DNA from: Mycobacterium mantenii
Lineage (GTDB): Bacteria; Actinomycetota; Actinomycetes; Mycobacteriales; Mycobacteriaceae
Direction: 5' to 3'
NCBI RefSeq assembly: GCF_010731775.1
Contig: NZ_AP022590.1
Location: 4,402,001 to 4,466,000, forward strand
Length of the DNA stretch: 64,000 bases
Shown here: piece by piece, positions 1 through 12,812 of the stretch
How the letters are laid out: each line of letters starts with the position of its first letter
Position numbering within the stretch: the stretch's first letter is position 1
Program-made: the position numbers and the translations under genes
Notes under the pieces: generated by a model
Databases searched by the model: none
Told to the model about the DNA's origin: nothing
Seen by the model: only the letters and a program-made list of their open reading frames with translations

Positions 1-497
1 TGGGCGATCGACCGGAGCCGGTCGGTGGCCACCCTCTTGACCCCCAACGCGTCGGCGACGTCCAGCCCGTGGGCCCACGTTTCCATCAACCGCGCGGTAG
101 CCATTGACGCTGCACTCATCGGCGGCCCGAACCAGGGAAGTTTGCGCCCGGCGGGAACCAACAGCAGTTCGTCGTGCAATCGGGCGCGCGTGGCCCGCCA
201 ATCGGCCAGCAGTTCGGCCGGCGCCAGAGCCGCCAACTCTTCGGCGCCCGCGTCGACGAAGCCGGTCGGGTCGGCCGCGGCGGCCTTGAGCTCTTCGGCG
301 AAGCCGGCCTCATCGGTGACCGAGGTCAGCGCGACCCGGTCGGTCCACCACAGGTGGCCGATCTGGTGGGCGATGGTCCAGCCGGGCGCGGGCGTCGGAT
401 CGGCCCAGCGTTCGGCCGGCAACGGCGCAACCAGGGCGTCAAGCTCATCGCTTTCGGCCCGTAGGTCCGCCACGATCGGTTCGAGACCCGCCATCAT
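1..497 (-). CDS. Maleylpyruvate isomerase N-terminal domain protein, partial (Rv0036c-like)
   Basis: The gene runs off the left edge, so only about the first 165 residues are visible. They show the DinB-like mycothiol-dependent maleylpyruvate isomerase fold, including [19 protein letters not shown], whose histidines lie where this family binds metal. Family members use mycothiol as thiol cofactor or are uncharacterised thiol-dependent enzymes. The M. tuberculosis gene in this position is Rv0036c, of about 257 residues. The start is the ATG at 497, which overlaps the TGA of the upstream MFS gene as ATGA, so the two are probably translationally coupled. The specific substrate is unknown. Confidence 0.8.
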   Translation of the reverse strand, partial: MMAGLEPIVADLRAESDELDALVAPLPAERWADPTPAPGWTIAHQIGHLWWTDRVALTSVTDEAGFAEELKAAAADPTGFVDAGAEELAALAPAELLADWRATRARLHDELLLVPAGRKLPWFGPPMSAASMATARLMETWAHGLDVADALGVKRVATDRLRSIA

Positions 498-1828
498 CGC
501 CTCCGCTCGTCGGTTGCGCCCGCCGGGTAACGATTATTCGCCTGCTCCGTGCGCCGGCCCAGGAAGCTGTGCATGGCCAGGCCGACCAGGTACAGCCCCG
601 ACCCGAACAGCGCGAATGCGGGTGCGTGCCCGTCGTCGGGAATCAAGATGGCGGCCACCGTGATTGAGACGATGAACGCGACCCAGAACAGTGCGTCCTG
701 TACGGCGAACACATGCCCGCGAAGAGCGTCGTCGACGTCCATCTGGATCGCGGTGTCGGCGCAAAGCTTGACCATCTGGCCGGTGACGCCGAGCAAAAAG
801 CCGCACGCGACCATGACCGGGAGCAGCAGCTCGGCGCCGGCGACCTCGATGATGGCCGACGCCGCCAACGCACCGTTGGCCGTCGCGTAACGGCCCCATC
901 GGCGGATCGCCGGCGGTGTCAGGACATTGGCCAAAAACGCGCCCAGCCCCGCGGCGCCGAAGAACAGTAACGCGGTGCCGAATCCCCCACCCTCGAGGTT
1001 GGGCATGTGATGGACCAGCAACAAGACCAGCAACGAGTTGATGCCGACGACCATCCGGTGGGTGGCCAACCCGGACAGGGTGGCGGCGACCGTGGGACGC
1101 TGCGCCACCGTCCGCGCGCCGTGCAGCCAGCCGGTGATCACCGCGTAGATGACCGGTCCGTGGATCGCTCGCCAGGTGTCGTCGGGGCCCAACGCCCGGG
1201 CACCGAATCGCCACGACAACAGCAACGCGATCGACACGGGAACCGCGGTGAGGAACACGATCGCCGAGGCGCCCTTGTCGCTGGCCCCGAAGATGAACCG
1301 GGGCACCAGCATGAAGTTTGCGCCGAAGAACGCTGCGATAGCTCCGGACGCGGTGGCGACCGAGTTCATCGTCACCACTTGCTCCCGCGGAACCACGTGC
1401 GGCAGCGACGCCGACAGCCCGGATCCGACGAACCGGGACAGCCCGTTGGCGAACAGGGCCCCCAGCAATAGCGGCAAGTCGCCGGCCCGCACCGCGAGGA
1501 TCGTGCCGATCGCGGCGAACAGGATCAGCCGACCCACGTTGGCACCGACGAGCACCAGGCGCCGATCCCAACGGTCCATCAGTGCACCGGCGAAAGGTCC
1601 CAACAGCGAATACGGCAAGAACAGAACCGTGAAGGCGCGCGCGATGGACATCGGATCGGCAGCCCGATCCGGGTTGAACAGCAGCGCCCCGGCCAGCGCC
1701 GCCTGGAACAAACCGTCGCCGAACTGGCTCGCCACCCGCACCTGCAGCAGCCGCCAGAAATCTGGCAAAGCGCGCACCGACCGCCAGACTTCGACGGGTG
1801 CGCTGGACTGCATCCGAGTTGGAATCAC
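494..1828 (-). CDS. MFS transporter (Rv0037c-like)
   Basis: This is a roughly 440-residue integral membrane protein with repeated hydrophobic segments and the cytoplasmic-loop motif [10 protein letters not shown] (an MFS motif A variant) near residue 85. It belongs to the MFS_3/enterobactin-exporter-like group and matches the place and length of Rv0037c (441 residues). Substrate is unknown. The start is ambiguous: the GTG at 1828 follows GGAAG with 8-base spacing, an ATG lies at 1813, and a longer reading from 1879 is possible. Starts further upstream would enter the divergent YqgE gene. Its stop overlaps the next gene by four bases. A single promoter region of about 130 bp separates it from yqgE. 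Confidence 0.85.
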   Translation of the reverse strand: MIPTRMQSSAPVEVWRSVRALPDFWRLLQVRVASQFGDGLFQAALAGALLFNPDRAADPMSIARAFTVLFLPYSLLGPFAGALMDRWDRRLVLVGANVGRLILFAAIGTILAVRAGDLPLLLGALFANGLSRFVGSGLSASLPHVVPREQVVTMNSVATASGAIAAFFGANFMLVPRFIFGASDKGASAIVFLTAVPVSIALLLSWRFGARALGPDDTWRAIHGPVIYAVITGWLHGARTVAQRPTVAATLSGLATHRMVVGINSLLVLLLVHHMPNLEGGGFGTALLFFGAAGLGAFLANVLTPPAIRRWGRYATANGALAASAIIEVAGAELLLPVMVACGFLLGVTGQMVKLCADTAIQMDVDDALRGHVFAVQDALFWVAFIVSITVAAILIPDDGHAPAFALFGSGLYLVGLAMHSFLGRRTEQANNRYPAGATDERRR

Positions 1829-1959
1829 GAAACCGACTTCCACGATTGGGGTTGGCAAAGCTCGCGCGGTCAAAGCCATCCCAATAACAGTACAAATCTT
1901 CGCGGCCCACCCCGTCGATTGCCCTGGGGCGACCGGGCACCGGATGCGATGATGGTCTG

Positions 1960-2565
1960 GTGCCGCCGCCGGAGGACCCAGAGGACTACGTCGCACCCGC
2001 CGCGCAACGCGTGCGCGCGGGCACCTTGCTGCTCGCCAACACCGATCTCCTCGAACCGACGTTTCGGCGCAGCGTGATCTACATCGTCGAGCACAACGAC
2101 GGCGGCACGCTGGGTGTCGTGCTGAACCGCGCCAGCGAAACCGCGGTGTACAACGTGTTGCCACAGTGGACCAAGCTGTCGGCCAAGCCGAAGACGATGT
2201 TCATCGGGGGCCCGGTGAAGCGTGACGCCGCGCTGTGCCTGGCGACGCTGCGCATCGGCGCCGACCCGCACGACGCGCCGGGCCTGCGGCACGTGGACGG
2301 CCGGGTGGTGATGGTCGATCTGGACGCCGAGCCCGACGTGATCGCGCCGCTGGTCGAAGGGGTGCGGATCTTCGCGGGATACTCGGGCTGGACTATCGGT
2401 CAGCTTGAAGGCGAGATCGAACGCGACGATTGGATTGTGTTGTCCGCCTTGCCATCCGACGTGCTAGTCGGACCGAGGTCGGATCTGTGGGGCCAGGTCC
2501 TGCGTCGCCAGCCGCTGCCGCTTTCGCTGCTTGCCACCCACCCCATCGACGTCAGCCGAAACTAG
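1960..2565 (+). CDS. YqgE/AlgH family protein (UPF0301, Rv0038)
   Basis: The 201-residue protein has the conserved UPF0301 core: [13 protein letters not shown], a GTLGVVLNR loop, FIGGPV, and [13 protein letters not shown]. It is nearly collinear with M. tuberculosis Rv0038 (202 residues). The family is conserved in bacteria and was linked to alginate regulation in Pseudomonas (AlgH), but its biochemical role is unknown. It is predicted soluble and cytoplasmic. The GTG at 1960 is the only in-frame start close to the conserved N-terminus; the ATGs at 1944, 1949 and 1952 are out of frame. It is transcribed away from the MFS gene and converges with the small membrane protein gene 20 bp downstream. 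Confidence 0.92.
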   Translation: MPPPEDPEDYVAPAAQRVRAGTLLLANTDLLEPTFRRSVIYIVEHNDGGTLGVVLNRASETAVYNVLPQWTKLSAKPKTMFIGGPVKRDAALCLATLRIGADPHDAPGLRHVDGRVVMVDLDAEPDVIAPLVEGVRIFAGYSGWTIGQLEGEIERDDWIVLSALPSDVLVGPRSDLWGQVLRRQPLPLSLLATHPIDVSRN

Positions 2566-2585
2566 GGCCTCTCCCCCAGTTCAGA

Positions 2586-2927
2586 TCAGTGGCACGACTG
2601 CGTGCAGCCGGCGCAGCTGCCGGCACACGCGGGCGCCGCCGCCTCCTGGCGCAGCGCGAACCGCGCGCTCTGCCAGGAACCCGCGGCCAGCGTTCCCAGT
2701 GCGCCCACGACACAGACGATGAGCACAATCAGCGCGGTAGCCGGGACCGCGGCCATGGCCACCACGCCTCCGGCGGCCAGCATCACCGCGACCGCCAGCT
2801 GGGTCGGCGCCATCGCGCGCAGCGCCAATGCAGTGGCGCCGGAACTCCGGTTGTGTGCAAGCGACCAAGTGCCGAACCCCGCCGAGGCCGCCGCCGCACA
2901 CATGCACAGCACGCCCGCAATCAGCAT
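2586..2927 (-). CDS. Small transmembrane protein with Cys-rich tail (Rv0039c-like)
   Basis: The 113-residue protein has hydrophobic segments at about residues 1-20, 45-62 and 63-85, then a tail ending CAGSCAGCTQSCH with four cysteines and a final histidine. It sits where M. tuberculosis has Rv0039c, a possible membrane protein of about 115 residues. No function is known. The cysteine tail could bind metal, but that is a guess from composition only. The gene converges with yqgE (20 bp apart) and lies downstream of mtc28 in the same direction. Confidence 0.78.
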   Translation of the reverse strand: MLIAGVLCMCAAAASAGFGTWSLAHNRSSGATALALRAMAPTQLAVAVMLAAGGVVAMAAVPATALIVLIVCVVGALGTLAAGSWQSARFALRQEAAAPACAGSCAGCTQSCH

Positions 2928-2994
2928 GCGCTCACAATACGAGCCGGTTTACCGGCGCGCGAATCCGGCTCGGCGGGTGTCGGTGCCGCCGTCG

Positions 2995-4110
2995 TCAGTG
3001 CTGCAGGAACGAGAAGTTCGGGAGCGGGGGCAGGCCCGGCACCATGGCCAGCAGGCTGGGCGTGCGCTGCTGACCCGCCATGGGTGCCTGCGCGGGGAGC
3101 CCGACCGGCGCCGCGGGCGAGGTCTGGGCGAGCGGTACGAGCGGGCTTGCGGCCGGTGCCGGGGCGACCGGAGCCGGAGCAACTGGAGCCGCGACCGGCG
3201 CCGGGGCAACCGGGGCAGCGACTGGAGCCGGCGCGGTGGGAGCCGGTGCGGGCAGCCCGACCGGAGAGGCAGCGCGCGCCGGGGCGGGCGCACCGGGCGC
3301 GCTCACGCGGAACCCGTTGATGATGGCGTCGGTGGCCGGTGCGTCGGCGACGCTCACCGCGCGATCGGTGGTCACCGACAGCGACACGAGATACTTGTCG
3401 GGTCCCGACGAGGCGATGACGTGGCGCCGCGACGTGTTGAGCGTCAAGTCACCGTCGCGATAGGTGCCTTCGACGACCGACGACGGGAAGCCACCGAAAT
3501 CGGCCATCGAGGCGTTGGTGGGCTGCCATGCCAGCAGTTTCTGGCTGTCGACGTAGCCGTGGGTGATGGCCTCTTTCGGATCGAAGGTGCCGACCAGCTT
3601 GTACACCACGACCTGGGCGTTCGATGAGTAAATGCTGCTGCCCTGCCGGTCGGCGATGACCGCGAACGCATCGGGCACGTTGGGATCAGGCACCTGGGTC
3701 CAGCGCGCGGGCACCGGCAACGTGATGTCGAGTGCCTTGAAGCCCTGGGCCTTCTGGGGTTCGAGCTTCACGCCCTTCGACTGCAGGAATTCGCGGATCG
3801 TTCCGGACGTCGCGGGAGCCGGGGCCGGAGCCGCCGGCGTGGCAGCGGCCGGTGCCGTGGTGCCCGGGACGGCGGCGGTGGCCGGCGGGACGATCTGATT
3901 GCCGGCCGGCGGGGCCGCGAGGTATCTGCTCGGCGGCACCAGCTCGGGCCCGAGGTTCTGCGGCGCCGGCGCGGGAACCGCGGGGACGGGTGCTGGCGCA
4001 GGAGGCAACGGGTCTGCGGATGCCGTGCCGCCCACAACAACCGCCAGGCCCATCAGGCCAGCGACCATACCGCCGAGGAGTGCCCGGTGGACGGGGACGA
4101 TCTCAATCAT
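2995..4110 (-). CDS. mtc28: Secreted proline-rich antigen Mtc28 (Rv0040c)
   Basis: The 371-residue protein has a signal peptide ([18 protein letters not shown] region, cleavage near TASADP), a Pro/Ala-rich segment, and a globular LpqN/LpqT-type domain (about residues 110-270) with [21 protein letters not shown] second Pro/Ala-rich tail carries repeated APAPVAAPV units. It matches Mtc28/Rv0040c, a secreted antigen of the M. tuberculosis complex (310 residues). The extra length here lies in the low-complexity stretches. The start is ATG 4110, preceded by GGAAGG at good spacing; longer readings add an implausible leader. It is divergent from leuS across about 185 bp. Confidence 0.92.
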   Translation of the reverse strand: MIEIVPVHRALLGGMVAGLMGLAVVVGGTASADPLPPAPAPVPAVPAPAPQNLGPELVPPSRYLAAPPAGNQIVPPATAAVPGTTAPAAATPAAPAPAPATSGTIREFLQSKGVKLEPQKAQGFKALDITLPVPARWTQVPDPNVPDAFAVIADRQGSSIYSSNAQVVVYKLVGTFDPKEAITHGYVDSQKLLAWQPTNASMADFGGFPSSVVEGTYRDGDLTLNTSRRHVIASSGPDKYLVSLSVTTDRAVSVADAPATDAIINGFRVSAPGAPAPARAASPVGLPAPAPTAPAPVAAPVAPAPVAAPVAPAPVAPAPAASPLVPLAQTSPAAPVGLPAQAPMAGQQRTPSLLAMVPGLPPLPNFSFLQH

Positions 4111-4294
4111 CTGCGTCGGTCCTTCCAATGGCTCGGTACCAGAAGCCGTCGATAGTGGCTGACTGTAACTACAGGTCAACGGCGGTGAACAGGCTCGAAA
4201 CACACCTGGGATGAACCTCTGATCGGTGCGCAATGGAACCGAGATCAACCTGTGGCCGGCGGCCCCGTCGTGTCGGTCCTTATACCCTGTTCAG

Positions 4295-7204
<2,910 letters not shown>

Positions 7205-7210
7205 CGGCGC

Positions 7211-7882
7211 CTAATGCTGGGCGGGCCGCAGCACCACCTCGTGCATGTGACCGTCGGGCGGGGTGGCTACCGCATTGGCGACCGCGGTCGCGACAGTTTC
7301 GGGCTTCAAAAACTTGGCGGGGTCGTAGGTGCCGCCCTCGAACTCGACGAGTTCGCGCTGCATGTCGCTGTCGGTCCGGCCCGGATAGATCGTCGTCACC
7401 CGCAAATCGGATTCATCGCTGCGCAGCGAATCCGCGAAGGCGCGCAGCGCAAACTTACTTGCCGAGTACGACGCCATACTCCGCGAAGCGTTGCGGCCCG
7501 CCCCGGAGTTGATGAACACCACCTGGCCGTGCGCTTGTCGCAGCGCCGGCAACAGCGCCAGCGTGAGTTCCACCGGTCCAAAGACGTTTACCGCGAACGT
7601 GGCACGCCATTCGTCGACGTTCGATTCGGCGACACTGCCGGGTATGGACAATCCCGCGTTGTGCACCAGCACGTCGAGTTCGTCCACGATCTCGCAGGCG
7701 GCTTCGATGTCCTCGGAGTCGGTGAGGTCCAGCGGAAACGTGGTGGCGCCGAGCCGCTCTGCGACCGCGTCGAGCCGCTCGGATGGTCGGCCGGCCAGCA
7801 GCAGGGTGTGCGTGGGGGCCAGCGCTGTGGCGATTGCCGATCCGATACCGCCGCCGGCGCCGGTGATGAGTACATTGGGCAT
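7211..7882 (-). CDS. Short-chain dehydrogenase/reductase
   Basis: This classical SDR of 223 residues has the dinucleotide-binding glycine motif TGAGGGIGSA at about residues 7-16, HNAG, an active-site Ser/Tyr/Lys arrangement (INSGAG, then YSASKFA), and a C-terminus compatible with NADP or NAD use. Substrate is unknown. ATG 7882 gives the canonical N-terminus MPNVLITGAGGGIG. A TTG at 7945 would add 21 residues, overlap the MarR stop and has AAGGA just upstream, so translation from it cannot be excluded. The gene follows marR on the same strand and is probably its operon partner. I do not recall an SDR here in M. tuberculosis, so it looks lineage-specific. Confidence 0.88.
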   Translation of the reverse strand: MPNVLITGAGGGIGSAIATALAPTHTLLLAGRPSERLDAVAERLGATTFPLDLTDSEDIEAACEIVDELDVLVHNAGLSIPGSVAESNVDEWRATFAVNVFGPVELTLALLPALRQAHGQVVFINSGAGRNASRSMASYSASKFALRAFADSLRSDESDLRVTTIYPGRTDSDMQRELVEFEGGTYDPAKFLKPETVATAVANAVATPPDGHMHEVVLRPAQH

Positions 7883-7941
7883 GCCCTGCAGCTTACCGAC
7901 CGTACCGAGCGGAGACGAAAAGCCTTGCGGTAAAGCTGTTT

Positions 7942-8445
7942 TCAAGCTTCCTTGCGCGCGGGCGGCACGCCGGCGGGTCCGGACGTCGGGTCGCCGGACG
8001 CCAGCCGCTCCAGCGGCGCCAGCGCCTGCATCAGGGTGTTGAGGTCGGACGTCGGGAGCTGGCTCAGCATCGCGGCCAAAGAAGCGCGTCGATTGGCCAG
8101 CGATTCACCGTGAACGGCACGCCCCCGCGGGGTGATGTCCACGAGCACCGCACGCAGGTCGGACGGGTCGCGGGAACGCTTGACCAGCCCTATCTTCTCC
8201 AGCCGGCGGATCGCCACGGTCGTGGTGGGAGTCCGCACCCGTTCGTGTGCGGCGAGATCGGTCATCCGAATCGGGCCCTGGTCGAGCAACGTGACCAGAA
8301 TCGACAACTGCGCCAGGGTCAGTTCCCCTGCCGCCACGCCGCTGGGGTCCCCACGGCGAAGAATGGCGAACAATTTGGACAGCGCTCGGTGCAAACCTTC
8401 CGCGAGCTCGGCTACCTCGGCCGGGTTCGATTCGCTGTCTGACAT
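7942..8445 (-). CDS. MarR family transcriptional regulator (Rv0042c-like)
   Basis: The 167-residue protein has a MarR winged helix: helix and recognition region LTLAQLSILVTLLDQGP, MTDLAAHERVRTPTTTVA and the wing RSRDPSDLRAVLVDITPRG. MarR dimers usually repress adjacent genes and release DNA on binding small aromatic or lipophilic ligands. The N-terminus MSDSESNPAEV is acidic and unstructured. It corresponds to Rv0042c (about 208 residues), so the protein here is shorter. The downstream SDR on the same strand is the likeliest co-transcribed gene. No clear palindrome stood out in the 65 bp between its start and the ABC ATPase stop. Confidence 0.9.
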   Translation of the reverse strand: MSDSESNPAEVAELAEGLHRALSKLFAILRRGDPSGVAAGELTLAQLSILVTLLDQGPIRMTDLAAHERVRTPTTTVAIRRLEKIGLVKRSRDPSDLRAVLVDITPRGRAVHGESLANRRASLAAMLSQLPTSDLNTLMQALAPLERLASGDPTSGPAGVPPARKEA

Positions 8446-8510
8446 AAATCGGGAGTCTATCCCGATATGAGTTGCCTACAAGGGAGCTATTGCCCACTAG
8501 TTATCTGGGA

Positions 8511-9260
8511 TCAAAGGACTTGCGACAAAAACCGCTGCAGCCGTTCGGTCTGTGCGGCTTCGAATATCTGCTCAGGAGGGCCCGATTCCACGACCTTGCC
8601 GTGATCCATAAACATCACGGCGTCGGATGCCGACCGCGCGAAACCCATTTCGTGGGTTACCACAACCATTGTCATGCCGCCGGCGCCGAGGTCGGCAATG
8701 AGCTGCAGTACTCCCTTGACCATTTCGGGATCCAGCGCCGAGGTCGCCTCGTCGAAAAACATCACCTGCGGCGCCATCGCCAGCGCACGGGCGATCGCCA
8801 CTCGCTGTTGTTGGCCGCCCGACAGCATGCCGGGGCGGGCAGCGGCCTTGTGCTTCAGGCCAACTCGATCCAGCTGTGCCAACGCCAAGTCGCGGGCCTC
8901 GTCGGCGGGGAGACGCCGCAGCTTTCGTGGCGCCATCGCGACGTTGTCCAGCACGCTGCGGTGCGGAAAGAGATTGAAATGCTGGAACACCATGCCGATA
9001 CGCTGACGCAGCTCGTCGGGATCGTCGCGCAGCACCGATCTGCCATCCAGCAGAATGTCGCCGCTGTCGGGCTCATACAAGCGGTTCAGGGTGCGCAGCA
9101 GTGTCGACTTGCCCGAGCCGGACGGCCCGATGACCGCCACAGTGCTGCCCGCGGGCACCTCGAGATCGACGCCCCGCAGCACCTTGCTTCCGCCCAGGGT
9201 TTGGTGAACGTCTTTGGCCGCCAGCGAGACTGACACTCGCCCGTGGATGCCGGGGGTCAC
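8511..9260 (-). CDS. Polar amino-acid ABC transporter ATP-binding protein (GlnQ/HisP type)
   Basis: The 249-residue ABC ATPase has Walker A GPSGSGKST, Q-loop VFQHFNLFPH, signature LSGGQQQR, Walker B VMFFDEATSALD and the H-loop in VVVTHEMGFA. The QHFNLFPH and THEMGFAR motifs are typical of the polar amino-acid (PAAT) subfamily. It would energise uptake through the fused binding protein/permease encoded immediately upstream. The GTG start at 9260 overlaps the TGA of that gene as GTGA, so both are expected to be made from one mRNA at matched levels. Substrate (glutamine, glutamate, histidine or similar) cannot be told from sequence. Confidence 0.93.
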   Translation of the reverse strand: MTPGIHGRVSVSLAAKDVHQTLGGSKVLRGVDLEVPAGSTVAVIGPSGSGKSTLLRTLNRLYEPDSGDILLDGRSVLRDDPDELRQRIGMVFQHFNLFPHRSVLDNVAMAPRKLRRLPADEARDLALAQLDRVGLKHKAAARPGMLSGGQQQRVAIARALAMAPQVMFFDEATSALDPEMVKGVLQLIADLGAGGMTMVVVTHEMGFARSASDAVMFMDHGKVVESGPPEQIFEAAQTERLQRFLSQVL

Positions 9261-11071
9261 GTGATTTCCTGGCCGAACGTCGTCGCCAACATGTCGGCGT
9301 CGTCCTCGGGCTTGGCGGTGCGGCGGCCGCGGCGCAGGCGGGTGTCGATGTAGTTGACCAAATGTGTTAGCGGGATGGTCAGTAGCAGGTAGAAGAGGCC
9401 GGCGGCCACCAACGGCGACAAGCTGCCGGTCTGTGCGTTGAGGTCTCGCCCGACCTGGAACAGTTCACGCTGGTCGGCGATCAGGCCCAGGAAGTACACC
9501 AGTGCGGAGGCCTTCAACAGCCCGATCGCCTGATTGACCAGGGCGGGGAGCACGCGCCGGATTCCCTGCGGTACCACCACCAGCCGCATGGCGGTGACAT
9601 AGCTGAAGCCGAGCGCCCGGGACGCTTCCAGTTGGCCGGGATCGACGCTTTGAATTCCGGAGCGCAGGATTTCGCCGATATAGGCGGCGGCCATCAATCC
9701 CAGTGCGGCGATGCCGAGCGGATAGGGATTCTTGTTGGTCAGGCCACTGACCAACGGGCCGATGCCCATCCCGATGAGCAAGATGATCACCACTTCGGGC
9801 AGGCCGCGGAAGATGTCGGTGTACACGCGCGCCGGCCAGCGCAACCAGCGCCGGGTGGAGATCCCCGCCATCGCCAGCACCATTCCGAACGCCAGGCCGA
9901 TGACGAGGGCGCTGTTGGTCAGGATCAGGGTGTTGGGCAATCCTGTGGTGAACAGCATGGGGATGGCTTGCCGGTACATGTCCCAGTCGAAGAAGGAGTC
10001 ACCCAACTGCGCCAGGGGTGATTTCGGTGCGGGCGGGCCCGCCGACGAACGGTGTTGCTTCGCGATCGCGGCGAAGTCCGGCAACTTGGGGATGGGCGCG
10101 GCCTTGGAGCCGGGTTTCCAGCCGGGCGGCACCGTCCGGGGCACCCACTGGGTGTACAGGTGCGCCCAGGTGCCGTCGGCGATGACGGCGTCCAGCCCGG
10201 AATTGAGCGCATCGATCAACGGCTTGTTGCCCTTGGCGACCGCGTAAGCCACGAAATTGCCTGGGCTGTAGGTGTTCGCGGCGACCACCGCGGGATCGCC
10301 AGGGCGAATGACGGTCGCCGCCAGGGTTCCGGGCGCTACCCAGGCATCGATTTGGCGGGACTTGAGGCTGGCGTACAGGGTGGCGAAGCCCGGATACTTC
10401 ACGGGTTGCAGATGCAATACGTCGACGACGTAGGACTCCTCAACGGTGCCTTGCACGACGCCGATGCGCTGGCCGGCCGCGAGGTCGCGGAATTTGTGGA
10501 TCGCGGAACCCGGCGGCACTACCAGCGAGTAGAAGCCGAAGTCGTAGCCGTTGGTGAAGGAGACGGTACGCCGACGCGCATCGGTGGCCTTCACCGCCGC
10601 CGAACCCACGTCGAAGCGCCGGGACGCCACTTGCGCCAGCAGCGCGGAAAAGTCGGTGCTGACGAAGCGGACCTGCAGGCCCAGCTTGTCGGCGATGGCG
10701 CGCAGCAGTTGGTTGTCGAAGCCGCTGAATTCACCGGTGGGGTTGATGCAGATGTTGGGCGGGGCGTCCGACAGCGTGCCGATGGTCAGGAGTCCCGGCG
10801 TGCCGAGGCCCAGGGAGCCGACGTCGACGGCGCTGAGCGGTTCGGCGGATGCCGTTGTGTCGCGGTCGTCCTCGCCGGTCGTGGGGTTCTCGGTCAGATC
10901 TTTGGGCAGGGTCCTCGCGCTCTCCACGCCGGCCGGCGCGCATTGATTCCAGTCGGCGGCCGCCGGTGCGACCGGTCCGCCCAGCGCGAGCCCACACACC
11001 ATGAGGACTGTCGCGGCCAGGCCGAATGCCTTTCCGCGGCGCTTCGTGTGCCGGCCCACGCGCGAACTCAT
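9257..11071 (-). CDS. Fused solute-binding protein and permease of a polar amino-acid ABC transporter
   Basis: One 604-residue chain carries a signal/anchor segment (AFGLAATVLMVCGLALGG), a periplasmic SBP_bac_3 domain at about 85-330 (LTIGTLSDAPPNICI, DVGSAAVKATDARRRTVSF), a Pro-rich linker, and an inner-membrane HisM/GlnP permease at about 375-585. The permease ends with the ATPase-docking loop EASRALGFSYVTAMRLVVVP. In most bacteria these are separate proteins; fused versions occur in some lactic-acid bacteria and actinobacteria. The cluster therefore needs only two genes for a whole importer. The start is ATG 11071 or GTG 11080; neither has a strong Shine-Dalgarno. I do not recall this system between Rv0042c and Rv0043c in M. 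tuberculosis. Confidence 0.9.
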   Translation of the reverse strand: MSSRVGRHTKRRGKAFGLAATVLMVCGLALGGPVAPAAADWNQCAPAGVESARTLPKDLTENPTTGEDDRDTTASAEPLSAVDVGSLGLGTPGLLTIGTLSDAPPNICINPTGEFSGFDNQLLRAIADKLGLQVRFVSTDFSALLAQVASRRFDVGSAAVKATDARRRTVSFTNGYDFGFYSLVVPPGSAIHKFRDLAAGQRIGVVQGTVEESYVVDVLHLQPVKYPGFATLYASLKSRQIDAWVAPGTLAATVIRPGDPAVVAANTYSPGNFVAYAVAKGNKPLIDALNSGLDAVIADGTWAHLYTQWVPRTVPPGWKPGSKAAPIPKLPDFAAIAKQHRSSAGPPAPKSPLAQLGDSFFDWDMYRQAIPMLFTTGLPNTLILTNSALVIGLAFGMVLAMAGISTRRWLRWPARVYTDIFRGLPEVVIILLIGMGIGPLVSGLTNKNPYPLGIAALGLMAAAYIGEILRSGIQSVDPGQLEASRALGFSYVTAMRLVVVPQGIRRVLPALVNQAIGLLKASALVYFLGLIADQRELFQVGRDLNAQTGSLSPLVAAGLFYLLLTIPLTHLVNYIDTRLRRGRRTAKPEDDADMLATTFGQEIT

Positions 11072-11120
11072 CAGTGTCACGGTAACGACTGAGCGGCGAC
11101 CCGGCCCGCTCAGCGTCGGT

Positions 11121-11861
11121 TCACAGCGCCAGCGATGCTTCGCCGCAGATGGTGTCCGCGTCGGGGATTACCTGCAGCGGACCGGGAACGACCCGGCTGA
11201 TGTCGTCGGGCGGGGTGAAGACCCGCCGCCGGAACAGTTCGGCAAGCATGGTCTGGGCCATCAGGTAGGAGCGGTCGACGCACGCCGCCCGCGCGGCCTC
11301 CGGGTCGCGCCGGTGTATTGCCGAGGTCTCGTCTTCGTAGAACGGCAGCATGTCGTCGCGCCCGTTCTGATAGGTCGTCCAGAAGACGCGGGGGATGAGG
11401 TTATGCGAGGCGCGGATGGTGGCATGCAGCCGCGGTCCGGCGTACTCGTCATTGACGGTGCGCCGATATTCGGCCGCGAGGTCGGTGAAGGCGCGCGAAT
11501 CCTTGGCGGTGCGCAGCGAGCGCATGAGCGTATCGAGCTGTCCCAGGATTCGCGGCGTGGGATTGGTTGCCGCGCGTGCGGACGCAATCCCGTTGAGCAG
11601 GCCGTCGAGCTCGTGATGCTCGAGGACGGTGGCCTCGTCGAACCGCTCGACGAAGGCGCCGCGGTGGTAACGCGTGGAGACGATGCCGTCGTGTTCGAGT
11701 TGGACCAGTGCCTCTTGAATAGGCACCCGGCTCACACCCAAGCCCAGCGCGATTTCGTTGCGGTCGACGCGGTCCCCGCTGCGCAGCTTCCCGGTCAACA
11801 ACAGGTGGAGGATGTGCGAAACAACCAGGTCCTTTTCTTTGACCCCGTATTTCTTCGGCAT
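11121..11861 (-). CDS. GntR/FCD family regulator (Rv0043c-like)
   Basis: The 246-residue protein has an N-terminal GntR winged helix (about residues 10-75: [36 protein letters not shown]) and a C-terminal helical FCD ligand domain with metal-ligand-type histidines ([13 protein letters not shown], then a Glu/Arg-rich stretch). FadR-subfamily proteins of this type sense carboxylates or acyl-CoAs. It matches Rv0043c in position and length (244 residues). Transcription is away from the LLM oxidoreductase gene, 120 bp upstream on the same strand. Target genes are unknown, though the transporter just downstream is a candidate. Confidence 0.9.
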   Translation of the reverse strand: MPKKYGVKEKDLVVSHILHLLLTGKLRSGDRVDRNEIALGLGVSRVPIQEALVQLEHDGIVSTRYHRGAFVERFDEATVLEHHELDGLLNGIASARAATNPTPRILGQLDTLMRSLRTAKDSRAFTDLAAEYRRTVNDEYAGPRLHATIRASHNLIPRVFWTTYQNGRDDMLPFYEDETSAIHRRDPEAARAACVDRSYLMAQTMLAELFRRRVFTPPDDISRVVPGPLQVIPDADTICGEASLAL

Positions 11862-11981
11862 CGTTTTCTTGAGTCTCTTTCACGGCCGGTTCGGCAATCT
11901 AGCGGTGAGAGTTTCTCATGAATTGACGCATGCGTTTATGTGTTTGGCCGACGAACCTGAGGCGAATGCGGCCCGGCCGGT

Positions 11982-12797
11982 TTAACGGCTATCGCGCCAC
12001 TTGCATAGTGCTTCGGCCGCGGTCAGGTCGTAGTCCGGACCATTGACACCCACGGTCAGCAGCGTCACACCCAGCGCGGTCAGGCCTTCGGCATTGGCGA
12101 TCAATCCGTCGGTTCCCTCACCGCGGCGAACTCCGCTGTTGTTTTCGACGCCGGCCGACCTCTCGATGGTGGACGGGTCGCGCCCGACGGCGGCGCAATG
12201 TTCTTCCAGCACGGCCGCCGCGGCCGGATAGGTCTCGACGGTGGTGAAGCCGTGCCAGATGTCGCCGTATTCGGCGACCATACGCAGTGTTTTCCGCGGG
12301 CCCTTGCCGCCGATGAGGATCGGGATGTCGCGGGTGGGGGCTGGGTTCAGTTTGGCCAGCCGAGCTTGGATTCGGGGCAGCGCGGCCGCCAGGTCGTCCA
12401 GGCGGGTGCCGACGGTACCGAATTCATAGCCGTACTCGTCGTAGTCCTTCTGTTTCCAACCCGACCCGATGCCCAGGATGAGTCGGCCGTCGGAAATGTG
12501 GTCGACGGTGCGGGCCATATCGGCCAGCAGCTCCGGGTTGCGGTAGGAGTTGCACGTCACCAGCGCGCCGATCTGAATGCGCGATGTCTGCTCGGCCCAG
12601 GCTCCGAGCATGGTCCAGCATTCGAAATGCGCGCCGTTGGGATCGCCGTAGAGCGGGAAGAAGTGGTCCCAGTTGAAGGCGATGTCGACGCCGATGTCTT
12701 CGCAGCGGCGCACGGCGTCGCGGATCTGGCTGTACTCGGGGGCGTGCTGAGGCTGCAGTTGCACGCCGATTCGAACGGGACGGTCAGCAGAAGTCAT
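11982..12797 (-). CDS. LLM class F420-dependent oxidoreductase (Rv0044c-like)
   Basis: The 271-residue luciferase-like TIM barrel has typical family signatures: GVDIAFNWDHFFPL, RIQIGALVTCNSYRNPELLADMA (in part), DHISDGRLILGIGSGW and IPILIGGKGPRKTLR. Mycobacterial relatives use the deazaflavin F420, and this subgroup is annotated as F420-dependent oxidoreductases. It corresponds to Rv0044c (264 residues). Its start lies 15 bp after the esterase stop on the same strand, so the two genes probably share a transcript, as in M. tuberculosis. Substrate is unknown. Confidence 0.9.
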   Translation of the reverse strand: MTSADRPVRIGVQLQPQHAPEYSQIRDAVRRCEDIGVDIAFNWDHFFPLYGDPNGAHFECWTMLGAWAEQTSRIQIGALVTCNSYRNPELLADMARTVDHISDGRLILGIGSGWKQKDYDEYGYEFGTVGTRLDDLAAALPRIQARLAKLNPAPTRDIPILIGGKGPRKTLRMVAEYGDIWHGFTTVETYPAAAAVLEEHCAAVGRDPSTIERSAGVENNSGVRRGEGTDGLIANAEGLTALGVTLLTVGVNGPDYDLTAAEALCKWRDSR

Positions 12798-12812
12798 GAC
12801 CCCACCGTAGGC

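Noticed and set aside
1829..2164. Longer N-terminus for the MFS protein
   Set aside because: It would run far into the divergent yqgE gene and adds an Arg/Cys-rich stretch unlike any MFS protein.
4111..4294. T-box or leucine leader peptide upstream of leuS
   Set aside because: No T-box core, antiterminator pair or run of Leu codons was seen.
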